From assembly GCA_013002535.1 (NCBI GenBank), contig JABDJK010000097.1, forward strand, positions 1-44,075: 44,075 nt of DNA, written 5' to 3'. The position numbers and the translations under genes were made by a program. Origin of the DNA: Hyphococcus sp. Lineage in GTDB: Bacteria > Pseudomonadota > Alphaproteobacteria > Caulobacterales > Parvularculaceae. Every line of letters begins with the position of its first letter. Within the stretch, counting starts at the first letter, position 1. The notes under the pieces are model-generated. The model was not told where the DNA came from and made no database searches. It worked only from the letters and a program-made list of their open reading frames with translations. Shown piece after piece: positions 37,128 to 44,075 of this stretch.

Positions 37128-37514
37128 CTACTCCGGCTTCATGCAATAGGCGCAGATCTTGTTGCCGTCGGGGTCACGCAGATAGGCGGCGTAAGCATGG
37201 GGCATCACGTCACGCGGGCCAGGCTCGCCCTCGCATTTGCCGCCATTGGCGACGCCGTTTTCATGAAATTCGTGAACCGCTTTGCGCGAAGGCGCAATGA
37301 AACCGATAGTGCCGCCATTGGCGTGGGTCGCGGCGTTTCCGTCCGCCGGCGACGTCACCCAGAATTCCGGCTGGTCTTTGCCATAGAGCAGCGTGCCGGT
37401 GTCGCCAAAAGTTCCCATAGAATTGATGCCGAGCGGCGTCAGCACCGCGTCATAAAATGCTTTCGATTTTTCCTTGTCGTTCGATCCGACCAAAATGTGG
37501 GTGAATAGGGGCAT
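37128..37514 (-). CDS. VOC superfamily protein (glyoxalase/bleomycin-resistance fold)
   Basis: A 127-residue single vicinal-oxygen-chelate domain: FTHILVGSNDKEKSKAFYDAVLTPLGI at the N-terminus and a second half ending YAAYLRDPDGNKICAYCMK. Possible metal ligands are the N-terminal His and a late Asp/Glu, but the site is not clear. ATG 37514 is chosen because GGAG lies 7 nt upstream; the frame runs back to 37553. The substrate is unknown. Extragenic palindromes lie on both sides. Confidence 0.85.
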   Translation of the reverse strand: MPLFTHILVGSNDKEKSKAFYDAVLTPLGINSMGTFGDTGTLLYGKDQPEFWVTSPADGNAATHANGGTIGFIAPSRKAVHEFHENGVANGGKCEGEPGPRDVMPHAYAAYLRDPDGNKICAYCMKPE

Positions 37515-37545
37515 TTGGATTCTCCGTTTCTGTTTTATCTCTACA

Positions 37546-37648
37546 CCGCTCATTCCCGCGAAAGCGGAAATCTAGTCTTAACAAAGATGCCGGGCTTCGC
37601 CCGCCGAGTTGCCTTATCTGAATCCCCGCCTGCGCGGGGATGAGCGGG
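37546..37648. repeat. extragenic palindromic element, CGCTCATTCCCGC family
   Basis: The left arm CCGCTCATTCCCGCGAAAGC starts at 37546. An inner hairpin CGGGC-TTC-GCCCG lies at 37591-37603. The right arm hairpin ATCCCCGC-CTGC-GCGGGGAT at 37622-37641 ends GATGAGCGGG, the same ending as the element at 37036. It fills most of the gap between the VOC gene and frmA. Confidence 0.75.
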
Positions 37649-37649
37649 T

Positions 37650-38762
37650 TTAGTACACAATTACGCTTCTGATACTCTTCCCTTCATGCATCAAATCGAA
37701 CGCTTTGTTGATGTTTTCCAGCGGCATCGTATGGGTGATGAGCGGATCGATTTGAATCTTATCGTCCATATACCAATCGACGACTTTCGGCGTGTCGGTG
37801 CGCCCGCGGGCGCCGCCAAAGGCGGTGCCTTTCCAGACGCGGCCGGTCACCAGTTGAAACGGCCGGGTTGAAATTTCTTTCCCCGCTTCCGCCACGCCGA
37901 TGATAATCGACTGGCCCCAGCCGCGGTGACAGCATTCCAGCGCCTGGCGCATCACGTCCGTATTGCCGGTGCAATCGAAAGAGTAATCCGCGCCGCCATC
38001 GGTCAGTTCAATGATCCTATCAACGACATTATCAACGCCGACCTCGTTCACATTGACAAAATCCGACATGCCGAATTCCCGCGCCATCTTTTCGCGGCCC
38101 GGATTGATATCGACGCCGATGATCTTGTCGGCGCCGACGAGCTTGGCGCCCTGAATGACATTGAGGCCGATGCCGCCGAGCCCGAACACCGCAACTGTCG
38201 CGCCCGGTTCCACGCCCGCCGTCCACACGACCGCGCCGACGCCTGTCGTCACGCCGCAGCCGACATAACAAGCCTTGTCGAAGGGCGCATCTTTGCGGAT
38301 CTTTGCGACGGAAAATTCCGACACCACCGTGAAATTCGAAAAAGTCGAACACCCCATATAATGGGCGAGTTTTTCGCCCTTCCAGGAAAACCGGCTTGTG
38401 CCGTCGGGCATCACGCCCTGGCCTTGCGTCGCGCGCACCGACGTGCACAGATTGCTTTTCTGTGAAAGACAGGTTTTACACTGGCGGCACTCTGCAGTGT
38501 AAAGCGGGATCACATGATCGCCGGGCTCAACGCTGGTGACGCCGGCTCCAACCTCGCGCACAATCCCGGCGCCCTCGTGACCGAGGATCGATGGAAAAAT
38601 ACCTTCTGAGTCCTTGCCCTCCAGCGTATAGGCGTCGGTGTGGCAGATCCCCGTCGCCATAATCTCTATCAAAACCTCACCAGCCTTCGGTCCCTCAAGG
38701 TCAACCTCTTCGATCACAAGCGGTTTATTCGGCTCAATGGCGATTGCGGCTCTTGTTTTCAT
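37650..38762 (-). CDS. frmA: S-(hydroxymethyl)glutathione dehydrogenase (class III alcohol dehydrogenase)
   Basis: A 370-residue zinc-dependent, NAD-linked enzyme oxidising S-hydroxymethylglutathione, the first enzymatic step in glutathione-dependent formaldehyde detoxification. Seen: catalytic zinc ligands in [18 protein letters not shown] and a later Cys ([14 protein letters not shown]); the structural zinc lobe [15 protein letters not shown]; and the Rossmann motif FGLGGIG. Length is standard. A strong GGGAGG Shine-Dalgarno lies 6 nt upstream. The pathway is completed by fghA downstream. Confidence 0.97.
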   Translation of the reverse strand: MKTRAAIAIEPNKPLVIEEVDLEGPKAGEVLIEIMATGICHTDAYTLEGKDSEGIFPSILGHEGAGIVREVGAGVTSVEPGDHVIPLYTAECRQCKTCLSQKSNLCTSVRATQGQGVMPDGTSRFSWKGEKLAHYMGCSTFSNFTVVSEFSVAKIRKDAPFDKACYVGCGVTTGVGAVVWTAGVEPGATVAVFGLGGIGLNVIQGAKLVGADKIIGVDINPGREKMAREFGMSDFVNVNEVGVDNVVDRIIELTDGGADYSFDCTGNTDVMRQALECCHRGWGQSIIIGVAEAGKEISTRPFQLVTGRVWKGTAFGGARGRTDTPKVVDWYMDDKIQIDPLITHTMPLENINKAFDLMHEGKSIRSVIVY

Positions 38763-38768
38763 AAATGA

Positions 38769-38774
38769 CCTCCC
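38769..38774 (-). promoter_or_regulatory. Shine-Dalgarno of frmA
   Basis: GGGAGG on the minus strand, 6 nt before the frmA ATG at 38762. It is among the stronger ribosome-binding sites in the window. Confidence 0.8.
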
Positions 38775-38785
38775 ACGTCATGGTT

Positions 38786-38805
38786 CGTTATTGACGACAT
38801 TAACG
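38786..38805. promoter_or_regulatory. imperfect 20-bp palindrome upstream of frmA
   Basis: CGTTATTGACGACATTAACG matches its own reverse complement at 16 of 20 positions, with perfect 5-bp ends. It lies 24-43 nt upstream of the frmA start, where an operator for a formaldehyde-responsive regulator could sit. The regulator is not identified. Confidence 0.4.
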
Positions 38806-38824
38806 CGCGATGCGGAGGCGCTGT

Positions 38825-38836
38825 CTAGCATGCTAG
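38825..38836. promoter_or_regulatory. perfect 12-bp palindrome in the frmA/GDT1 divergent region
   Basis: CTAGCATGCTAG is fully self-complementary. It lies 63 nt from the frmA start and 43 nt before the GDT1 gene. It is a possible operator shared by the two promoters, unproven. Confidence 0.35.
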
Positions 38837-38878
38837 GTACTTAATTGAAGCATACCCTGAACCCGTTTGGAGAACCCT

Positions 38879-39154
38879 ATGACAGCCTTCCTCACCATTT
38901 TTATTTCCGTATTCCTCGCCGAACTTGGCGATAAAACACAGATAGCAACACTGTTGTTCGCGACGGACGCAGACAAAAACCCTGTGCTGGTTTTTCTCGC
39001 CGCTTCCAGCGCACTGATCGCATCGACCGCGCTCGCTGTATTGTTGGGACGGCTGGCTGAAAGCTGGTTGTCGGCGCTGCCGCTAAACCTGATCGCTGGT
39101 ATCGGTTTCATCGTGATCGGCGTTTGGACGATTTACGATAACGCGGCAGGATAA
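38879..39154 (+). CDS. half-size GDT1/TMEM165 (UPF0016) family transporter
   Basis: A 91-residue integral membrane protein with three hydrophobic segments and the family motif E15-L-G-D-K-T20. Family knowledge: GDT1 proteins move Mn2+ or Ca2+ across membranes. Full-length members have two such halves; this has one, as do some bacterial forms thought to pair as homo- or heterodimers. No second half is adjacent. GGAG lies about 8 nt before the ATG. Probable role: manganese export or homeostasis (inferred). Confidence 0.88.
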   Translation: MTAFLTIFISVFLAELGDKTQIATLLFATDADKNPVLVFLAASSALIASTALAVLLGRLAESWLSALPLNLIAGIGFIVIGVWTIYDNAAG

Positions 39155-39234
39155 GCGCGCAATGATCGCCGCACGCCGCAACGCAGCAAAAAAACCTGCG
39201 GTGTAATGTTAGTCAGTAACGTCAAAAAGTGAGT

Positions 39235-39255
39235 CGAAAATGCTGATGATTTTCG
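39235..39255. promoter_or_regulatory. inverted repeat upstream of the decapeptide-repeat gene
   Basis: CGAAAAT (39235-39241) and ATTTTCG (39249-39255) are perfect 7-bp inverted copies around a 7-nt spacer, followed by a -10-like CATAAT at 39257-39262. It could be an operator or part of the promoter for the gene at 39400. No T tract, so not a terminator. Confidence 0.35.
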
Positions 39256-39399
39256 GCATAATACGCTGAATTTACGACGAAATTTCTGGCGGATAAATTT
39301 CTTTCCTTCAAACGCTGATTCCCCTTACAATCGCGTGTCACCTACCCAAATAGGCTGTGTGCAGCAGGACCTTTAGGGGAGACATGAAAGGAACAGCAC

Positions 39400-40713
39400 A
39401 TGACCAATTCCCTTGCGAATTCAAAAACACTTCTTATCGCCGGCGGCGTCGCTTTGGCGGCCGTCGCAGTCTACTTCGTCACCAAAGACTCTGACATTAA
39501 AAACGGGGACGCAGCAGGCACCATCGCTATCGGCGAACAGCATCGTGATGACCAAATCACGAAAGCTGATATCGTTCAGGGCGATGACAAGATCTCCGAC
39601 TTTATGCAGACGGAGCACTACGACAAGCTCATCAATGATGATGACTTTATCAAACTCGCCAGCGATCCGGGATTTGCCGCCCTGGCGTCAAACGCCGAGG
39701 CGTTCAAAGCCCTTGCGGCTGCGCCGGAAGCGCTTGCCGCGTTGGCATCGCATCCGAAAGCATTTGAAGCCCTCGCCGGGGCGCCGGAAGCCTTTGCCGC
39801 TTTAGCGGGTGATGCGGAAGCATTCAAAGCGCTCGCCGCGAATGCCGAAGCTATGGAAGCGATGGCCGGTTCGCCGGAAGCGCTTGCGTCGCTTGCCGCG
39901 AACGCCAACGCATTTAAGTCGCTAGCCGGAGCGCCAGAAGCGCTAGCCGCTTTGGCCTCACATGCGAACGCATTCAAAGCCCTCGCCGGACATCCCGAAG
40001 CCTTCAAGGCTTTGGCCGCAAACGCTGAAGCGTTGGAAGGCCTGGCCGGCGATGCAGAAGCGTTCAAAGCGCTGGCTGCGGACGCCTCCGCTCTTGAAGG
40101 ACTGGCGGCCGACGCAGAAGCGCTGCAGGCGCTTTCAGCCGATGCGGAAGCCATGAATGCGCTTGCCGCTGACGCCGAAGCGTTGAACGCTCTTTCAAGC
40201 AACGCGGAAGCTTTTAAAGCGCTTGCAGGAAATGCTGAAGCCATGAACGCACTAGCTGGCAATGCAGAGGCGATGAACGCCCTAGCCGCCAATGCCGAGG
40301 CTTTCAAAGCGATGGCCGCTAACCCAGAAGCCTTGGCGTCACTTGCAGCAAATGCTGAGGCGCTGAAAGCTCTTTCAGGAAATGCGGAAGGTTTGGCCGC
40401 GCTCGCCGCCAACGCAGAAGCCTTCAAAGCAGTCGCAGGCAATGCCGAAGCAATGAATGCGCTGGCGTCTAACGCCGAAGCGTTCAAGTCACTTGCCGGA
40501 AATGCTGAAGCCTTGAATGCGCTGGCGTCAAACGCGGAAGCGTTGAATGCCCTCGCGTCAAATGCTGAGGCGCTTGACGCCGTCGCTCGTAACGCGGAAG
40601 CCTTGAATTCGCTTGCCGGTATGGAAGCCTTTGAGGCATTGGCAGGCAACCCGCAGGCGCTTGCCGGTCTCGCAGCCAGCGGTGATTTACGGGCATTGAA
40701 CAGCCAACAGTAG
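39400..40713 (+). CDS. membrane-anchored decapeptide-repeat protein, function unknown
   Basis: A 437-residue protein I do not recognise. Residues 9-28 are a hydrophobic segment without a clear cleavage site, so it is probably an N-terminal membrane anchor with the rest outside the cytoplasm. A charged linker runs to about residue 78, then the protein is almost only repeats of ten residues. There are 31 consecutive exact-length units at 98-407, a nine-residue unit (408-416), one more unit (417-426), and two or three worn units before residue 98. Consensus: N/D - A/P - E - A - F/L/M - x - A - L - A - A/G/S. Proline occurs only at position 2, and polar N/D/H/S mostly at position 1, the pattern of a helix N-cap, so each unit may be a short two-turn helix. 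The domain is rich in Ala and acidic. Its own strong terminator follows at 40748, so it is expressed as a separate unit. Confidence 0.85.
   Translation: MTNSLANSKTLLIAGGVALAAVAVYFVTKDSDIKNGDAAGTIAIGEQHRDDQITKADIVQGDDKISDFMQTEHYDKLINDDDFIKLASDPGFAALASNAEAFKALAAAPEALAALASHPKAFEALAGAPEAFAALAGDAEAFKALAANAEAMEAMAGSPEALASLAANANAFKSLAGAPEALAALASHANAFKALAGHPEAFKALAANAEALEGLAGDAEAFKALAADASALEGLAADAEALQALSADAEAMNALAADAEALNALSSNAEAFKALAGNAEAMNALAGNAEAMNALAANAEAFKAMAANPEALASLAANAEALKALSGNAEGLAALAANAEAFKAVAGNAEAMNALASNAEAFKSLAGNAEALNALASNAEALNALASNAEALDAVARNAEALNSLAGMEAFEALAGNPQALAGLAASGDLRALNSQQ
39691..40677 (+). repeat. about 33 tandem 30-bp coding repeats
   Basis: The 30-bp coding unit is repeated end to end. 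Units differ freely at third codon positions (GCC/GCG/GCT/GCA for Ala, GAA/GAG for Glu) while the protein pattern is kept. This points to an old array held by selection on the protein rather than a fresh slippage product. Near-identical neighbours (units 28-29, NAEALNALAS) show some later duplication. Confidence 0.9.
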
Positions 40714-40747
40714 GCTCACAGCTTAAATGTTGCACACTTGAATATGC

Positions 40748-40779
40748 GGCCGCCCCCTAAACGGGGCGGCCATTTTTTT
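40748..40779 (+). terminator. strong rho-independent terminator
   Basis: A perfect 9-bp all-G/C stem (GGCCGCCCC at 40748-40756 with GGGGCGGCC at 40763-40771), a 6-nt loop, then seven T at 40773-40779. It closes the decapeptide-repeat transcript and separates it from the protease-barrel gene 31 nt further on. Confidence 0.95.
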
Positions 40780-40809
40780 ATCTGGGGACTAACACCGTCG
40801 GGGGGCGAA

Positions 40810-43758
40810 ATGAGAGAGACGTTTCTAGGGCTAGCCGCGCTCTGCGCCTTCGCGTTTTCGTCGAGTGCAACGGCGGAAGAATTCAAATTATCGGTACAGG
40901 AGACTGACGAAGTCCGCGTCCTTTATTCCGGCATCGCGCAGGAAAACCGCATCCCCCACATCAACGGCACGCTGATTAACGCCATGCGTTTCCAGAAAGA
41001 ACTTTTCAACTGGGAGCCATGGGAGAAACCGACCGTTTTATTGATGGATTTATCCGACTACGGAAATGGCGCTGCATTCTCATCGCCAATCAATGGCATT
41101 CATCTGGAAATGGCGCCGGTCAGCCGAACGTTTGAGTCCTTCGTTGCGGCTGAACGCATGTATTCGCTGATCAACCATGAAACGGTGCATGTCGCGGCGC
41201 TTGATGTATGGAATGAACGCGACGCATTCTGGCGCAAGGTGTTCTTTGGCAAACCTATGCCCGACCGCGCCCACCCCATCACAATTTTATATAATTTCCT
41301 CGCAACCCCGCGCGTCAACGCCCCGCGCTGGTATCATGAAGGCAGCGCGGTTTTCCTAGAGACCTGGATGGCCGGCGGCGTCGGCCGCGCACAAGGCGCC
41401 TATGACGAAATGGTGTTCCGCGCCATGGTGCGAGACGACGCGCATTTTTACGGACCACTTGGTCTCGTTTCCAAAGGGACCGCCGTCGACTTCCGCGGCA
41501 TGGCGAACGCCTATCTCTATGGCACGCGGTTCTTTAGCTACCTCTCAATCGCCTACGGTCCGGACAAGGTTGTTGAATGGCTCGGCCGCGGGCCGGACAG
41601 CAAGGCGTATTACTCAAGTCAGTTCAAACATGTCTTCGGCAAAAGCCTGAACGAAGCCTGGGCCGACTGGATTGCTTTTGAACATGATTTTCAGGCAAAA
41701 AATCTCGAGCGCATTCGAATCCATCCGATTACGGAGCGTGAGACGCTATCAAACGAAGCGCTCGGCTCAATCTCGCGCGCCTTCTTTAACGCCGAGCGCG
41801 GCACATTGCTCGCCGCATATCGCTTCCCCGGCGTTGTCGAAATGGTCGGCGAGCTCGACATCAACGATGGCGGCATTCGCCGACTGACCGACGTCAAAGG
41901 ATCGATGCCGCACCGCGTATCGTCCGTCGCCTACGACCCGGAAAGTAAAACTGCGTGGTACACAACCGACAACCTCGCCCACCGCGATATTGTTCAACTT
42001 GATGTTGAGACCGGCAAAAAAAATGTTTTGCTGCGCGACATCCGGATAGGCGATCTTGTTTTCAATCGGGCGGATCGATCGCTCTGGGGCGTGCGCCATT
42101 TAAATACGGTCTCGTCGCTCGTTCGCATTGAGCCGCCCTATGGAAAAGAGAACTGGAAACTCATCCATCAAGCCGATTTCGGCGAGGATATGTTCGACCT
42201 TGATATCTCGCCGGATGGTACATTGATGGCGATGACGCAGGGGACTGTGTCAGGCCAACAGACGCTGAAAGTTTTGCGCATCGATGATTTGCTCGAAAAC
42301 AAATTCGATCCGATCGCGACATTTCACATTCCGAACAAACAGCCTGAAGGCGCTGCGTTTTCGCCCGACGGAAAACACGTATATTTTAGCTCCTACATCA
42401 CGAACGTCTCAAATATTTTTCGGTTGAACATTGAAACCGAAGAATGGCAGGCGCTGTCCAACACCGAAACAGGGCTCGTTCGACCGATCCCGCAAGCGGA
42501 CGGGTCAGTGATTGCGTTCGAATTCACCGGCGAAGGTTTCACGCCTGTTCGCCTTGAGGGCGAGCCGATTACCAGCATCGAAGCCATTCAATATCTCGGT
42601 TACGAACTAAAACAGAAACGTCCGGAAATGGCGCAATTCGCTGCCGGCAACGCCAAAGACAATGTCGACTTGGCAAAGGAAGCACCGGTTAATTCCGTAT
42701 ACAAGCCGAGCCGGCGCCTGCGTCTTGGGTCTATTTATCCGATCATCGAAGGCTACAAAGGCGAGGTCGGGTTTGGCATCCATGTCAATTTCGAAGACCC
42801 CGCCTATTTCAACCAAGTCGATGTGACGCTTTCCTGGTCGCCCAGCGATACGCTAATGGGCGACGAAAAATTTCATGCAGACCTATCCTATAAGGGCCTC
42901 AACTGGCGCGCGCGCTACTGGCACAACGATGCAGATTTCTACGACCTATTCGGCCCGACCAAACGCGCCCGCAAAGGCGACGCCTTTATTCTCGGTTACG
43001 AAAAAGCGTTGATCTATGACGATCCGCGCGTACTGCGCATTGGCGGCGAGGTCGGTTATTACTCCGGGCTCGATACATTGCCGCAAAACCAGAATGTCGG
43101 GACGACGTTTACCGAACTCCTAGCGACCGAGTTCATGTTGTCCTATACCAACACGCAAGACAGCCTCGGCAGCGTGGATCATGAAAAGGGATGGCGCTGG
43201 GACCTTCACGCCAATGTTGATCGCGCCGGCGGCGACACCATCGGCCGCGTTCATGGCGGCATTGATTTCGGGTTCGCCCTGCCGATCAAAAACTCATCGG
43301 TTTGGTTTTACAATTCCGGCGGCTTCGCCGAAGGAAACGACCTCAATCCGTTATCGAGTTTCTATTTCGGCGGATTCAAAAATAACTATGTGGATGATCG
43401 TGAGGTCAAACGCTACCGCGAGTATCACACGCTCCCCGGCTTTGAGATCGACGAGATTGCCGGACGTGAATTTGCGAAGTCCATCGCCGAATGGAACTTG
43501 CCGCCTTACCGGTTTGAGAGTATCGGCACGCCCAGCCTTTTCCTCGCCAATGCGCGCACGGCTATCTTTGGCGGCGCCTTGTGGGCGAATCCAGCATTCG
43601 CGCCCGACCGCGTGCTTTACACGCTCGGCGGACAAGTCGATTTCAACTTCACCCTCGCCCATCGCCTGCCTATGACATTGTCCATCGGCTACGCTTCCGG
43701 ATTTGAGAGTGGCGAGGCCCGCAATGATGAATTTCTGATTTCCCTTAAAATCATGTAA
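40810..43758 (+). CDS. exported zinc-peptidase / beta-propeller / outer-membrane barrel fusion protein
   Basis: A 982-residue protein. Residues 1-22 form a signal peptide (cleavage near SATA-EE). Residues about 25-310 look like a peptidase MA-type gluzincin domain: H123-E-T-V-H127, then W-Y-H-E177-G-S-A, the usual third ligand. Residues about 330-620 look like a TolB/WD40-like beta-propeller (DVKGSMPHRVSSVAYDPESK, DLDISPDGTLMAMTQG, AAFSPDGKHVYFSSY). Residues about 635-982 show alternating, aromatic-rich amphipathic strands (VDVTLSWSPSD, ADLSYKGLNWRARYWHND, LRIGGEVGYYSG) like an outer-membrane beta-barrel, ending ISLKIM rather than the usual aromatic residue. ATG 40810 starts the signal peptide; the frame opens 24 codons earlier across the terminator. 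It may be a surface-exposed or barrel-anchored protease (inferred). It probably shares a transcript with the PrsW-like gene 27 nt downstream. Confidence 0.8.
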   Translation: MRETFLGLAALCAFAFSSSATAEEFKLSVQETDEVRVLYSGIAQENRIPHINGTLINAMRFQKELFNWEPWEKPTVLLMDLSDYGNGAAFSSPINGIHLEMAPVSRTFESFVAAERMYSLINHETVHVAALDVWNERDAFWRKVFFGKPMPDRAHPITILYNFLATPRVNAPRWYHEGSAVFLETWMAGGVGRAQGAYDEMVFRAMVRDDAHFYGPLGLVSKGTAVDFRGMANAYLYGTRFFSYLSIAYGPDKVVEWLGRGPDSKAYYSSQFKHVFGKSLNEAWADWIAFEHDFQAKNLERIRIHPITERETLSNEALGSISRAFFNAERGTLLAAYRFPGVVEMVGELDINDGGIRRLTDVKGSMPHRVSSVAYDPESKTAWYTTDNLAHRDIVQLDVETGKKNVLLRDIRIGDLVFNRADRSLWGVRHLNTVSSLVRIEPPYGKENWKLIHQADFGEDMFDLDISPDGTLMAMTQGTVSGQQTLKVLRIDDLLENKFDPIATFHIPNKQPEGAAFSPDGKHVYFSSYITNVSNIFRLNIETEEWQALSNTETGLVRPIPQADGSVIAFEFTGEGFTPVRLEGEPITSIEAIQYLGYELKQKRPEMAQFAAGNAKDNVDLAKEAPVNSVYKPSRRLRLGSIYPIIEGYKGEVGFGIHVNFEDPAYFNQVDVTLSWSPSDTLMGDEKFHADLSYKGLNWRARYWHNDADFYDLFGPTKRARKGDAFILGYEKALIYDDPRVLRIGGEVGYYSGLDTLPQNQNVGTTFTELLATEFMLSYTNTQDSLGSVDHEKGWRWDLHANVDRAGGDTIGRVHGGIDFGFALPIKNSSVWFYNSGGFAEGNDLNPLSSFYFGGFKNNYVDDREVKRYREYHTLPGFEIDEIAGREFAKSIAEWNLPPYRFESIGTPSLFLANARTAIFGGALWANPAFAPDRVLYTLGGQVDFNFTLAHRLPMTLSIGYASGFESGEARNDEFLISLKIM

Positions 43759-43785
43759 GCGAGAAGCGGACAAACAAAGATTACA

Positions 43786-44075
43786 ATGCCGCTGGAATTC
43801 ATTTTCAAAAAAATGCTTGGCGCGCTGCCAGTCCTGATGTTTCTGACCGCGCTCGTGCAATTCGATTCATTCAAACTCGTGCGCTTGCGCCTGGTTCTGA
43901 TGACCATCACCGCCGGCGCCTTCGCCGCTGTCGTTGGCGCCTTTGCCAATACCGAACTCATCGCGGCGCTCAACATGAGCTATCTTGACTATTCACACAC
44001 CATCGCGCCTTGGTTTGAAGAAATCCTGAAAGCGCTGGTCATTATTTTTCTAATACAGACCAGTAGAATTGGGTT
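43786..44075 (+). CDS. PrsW-like intramembrane metalloprotease, 3' end outside the window
   Basis: The first 96 codons of a membrane protein (no stop before the right edge). Seen: two hydrophobic segments (about residues 11-25 and 33-55) and then PWFEEILKALVIIFL, carrying the EExxK motif (E-E-I-L-K) of the PrsW family, whose known member in Bacillus cleaves an anti-sigma factor. With only the first motif in view the assignment is tentative; later His-containing motifs should follow. It starts 27 nt after the protease-barrel gene, suggesting joint transcription. No strong Shine-Dalgarno. Confidence 0.65.
   Translation, partial: MPLEFIFKKMLGALPVLMFLTALVQFDSFKLVRLRLVLMTITAGAFAAVVGAFANTELIAALNMSYLDYSHTIAPWFEEILKALVIIFLIQTSRIG

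Noticed and set aside
39618-40649. 343-codon minus-strand frame opposite the decapeptide repeats
   Set aside because: It is the mirror of the repetitive codon pattern (Ala/Ser-rich, no start signal) and cannot be told from an artefact of the repeat.
39691-40677. Regular 30-bp repeats resembling a CRISPR array
   Set aside because: There are no unique spacers between conserved repeats; the units are coding, contiguous and vary at third codon positions, and no cas genes are near.

Overview
The window looks like chromosome of a moderately GC-rich alphaproteobacterium. The best evidence is the conserved core block aspS / rnd / ppx - ppk - hda - DUF2066 / purM - purN. Supporting signs are TadG-type pilus proteins, a CobT-type cobaltochelatase subunit, DUF1499 and PHA-system proteins, a glutathione-dependent formaldehyde pathway, and small intergenic palindromes of the kind common in that class. 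The many secreted peptidases would suit a marine or particle-associated lineage such as the Parvularculales or Hyphomonadales, but that placement is a guess. I saw no phage genes, insertion sequences, CRISPR array, rRNA or tRNA.

Layout. 1-3 kb: two tandem TadG-like proteins with von Willebrand A domains (minus strand). 3.1-7.3 kb: an M13 metallopeptidase lipoprotein, a small lipoprotein and an S41 peptidase lipoprotein. 7.4-9.3 kb: cobT without a neighbouring cobS. 9.3-10 kb: an AT-richer, nearly empty stretch with one doubtful small ORF and a palindrome. 10-14 kb: a nitroreductase, then a fused alpha-beta E1 of a 2-oxoacid dehydrogenase coupled to a divergent FabD-like acyltransferase. 14-27 kb: an M14 peptidase, then housekeeping genes for tRNA charging (aspS), RNA processing (rnd), polyphosphate metabolism (ppk, ppx), control of DnaA (hda) and purine synthesis (purM, purN), and a DUF1499 protein.

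27-32.4 kb: a PHA-system protein, a likely operon of an exported amidohydrolase, an M20 peptidase and an NTF2-like lipoprotein, then an SDR oxidoreductase and a second NTF2-like lipoprotein. 32.6-35.5 kb: metG and an M23 peptidase. 35.5-38.8 kb: the formaldehyde group, with frmA (glutathione-dependent formaldehyde dehydrogenase) and fghA (S-formylglutathione hydrolase) separated by a VOC protein and a DUF1439 protein. Extragenic palindromes sit on both sides of the VOC gene.

38.9-44 kb is the least ordinary part. It holds a half-size GDT1 transporter, a membrane-anchored protein made almost entirely of about 33 decapeptide repeats, and a strong terminator. A 982-residue exported protein follows that appears to join a zinc-peptidase domain, a beta-propeller and a C-terminal outer-membrane barrel. 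The start of a PrsW-like intramembrane protease gene runs off the right edge. The repeat protein, the protease-barrel fusion and the PrsW-like gene are my best candidates for an undescribed cell-envelope system.
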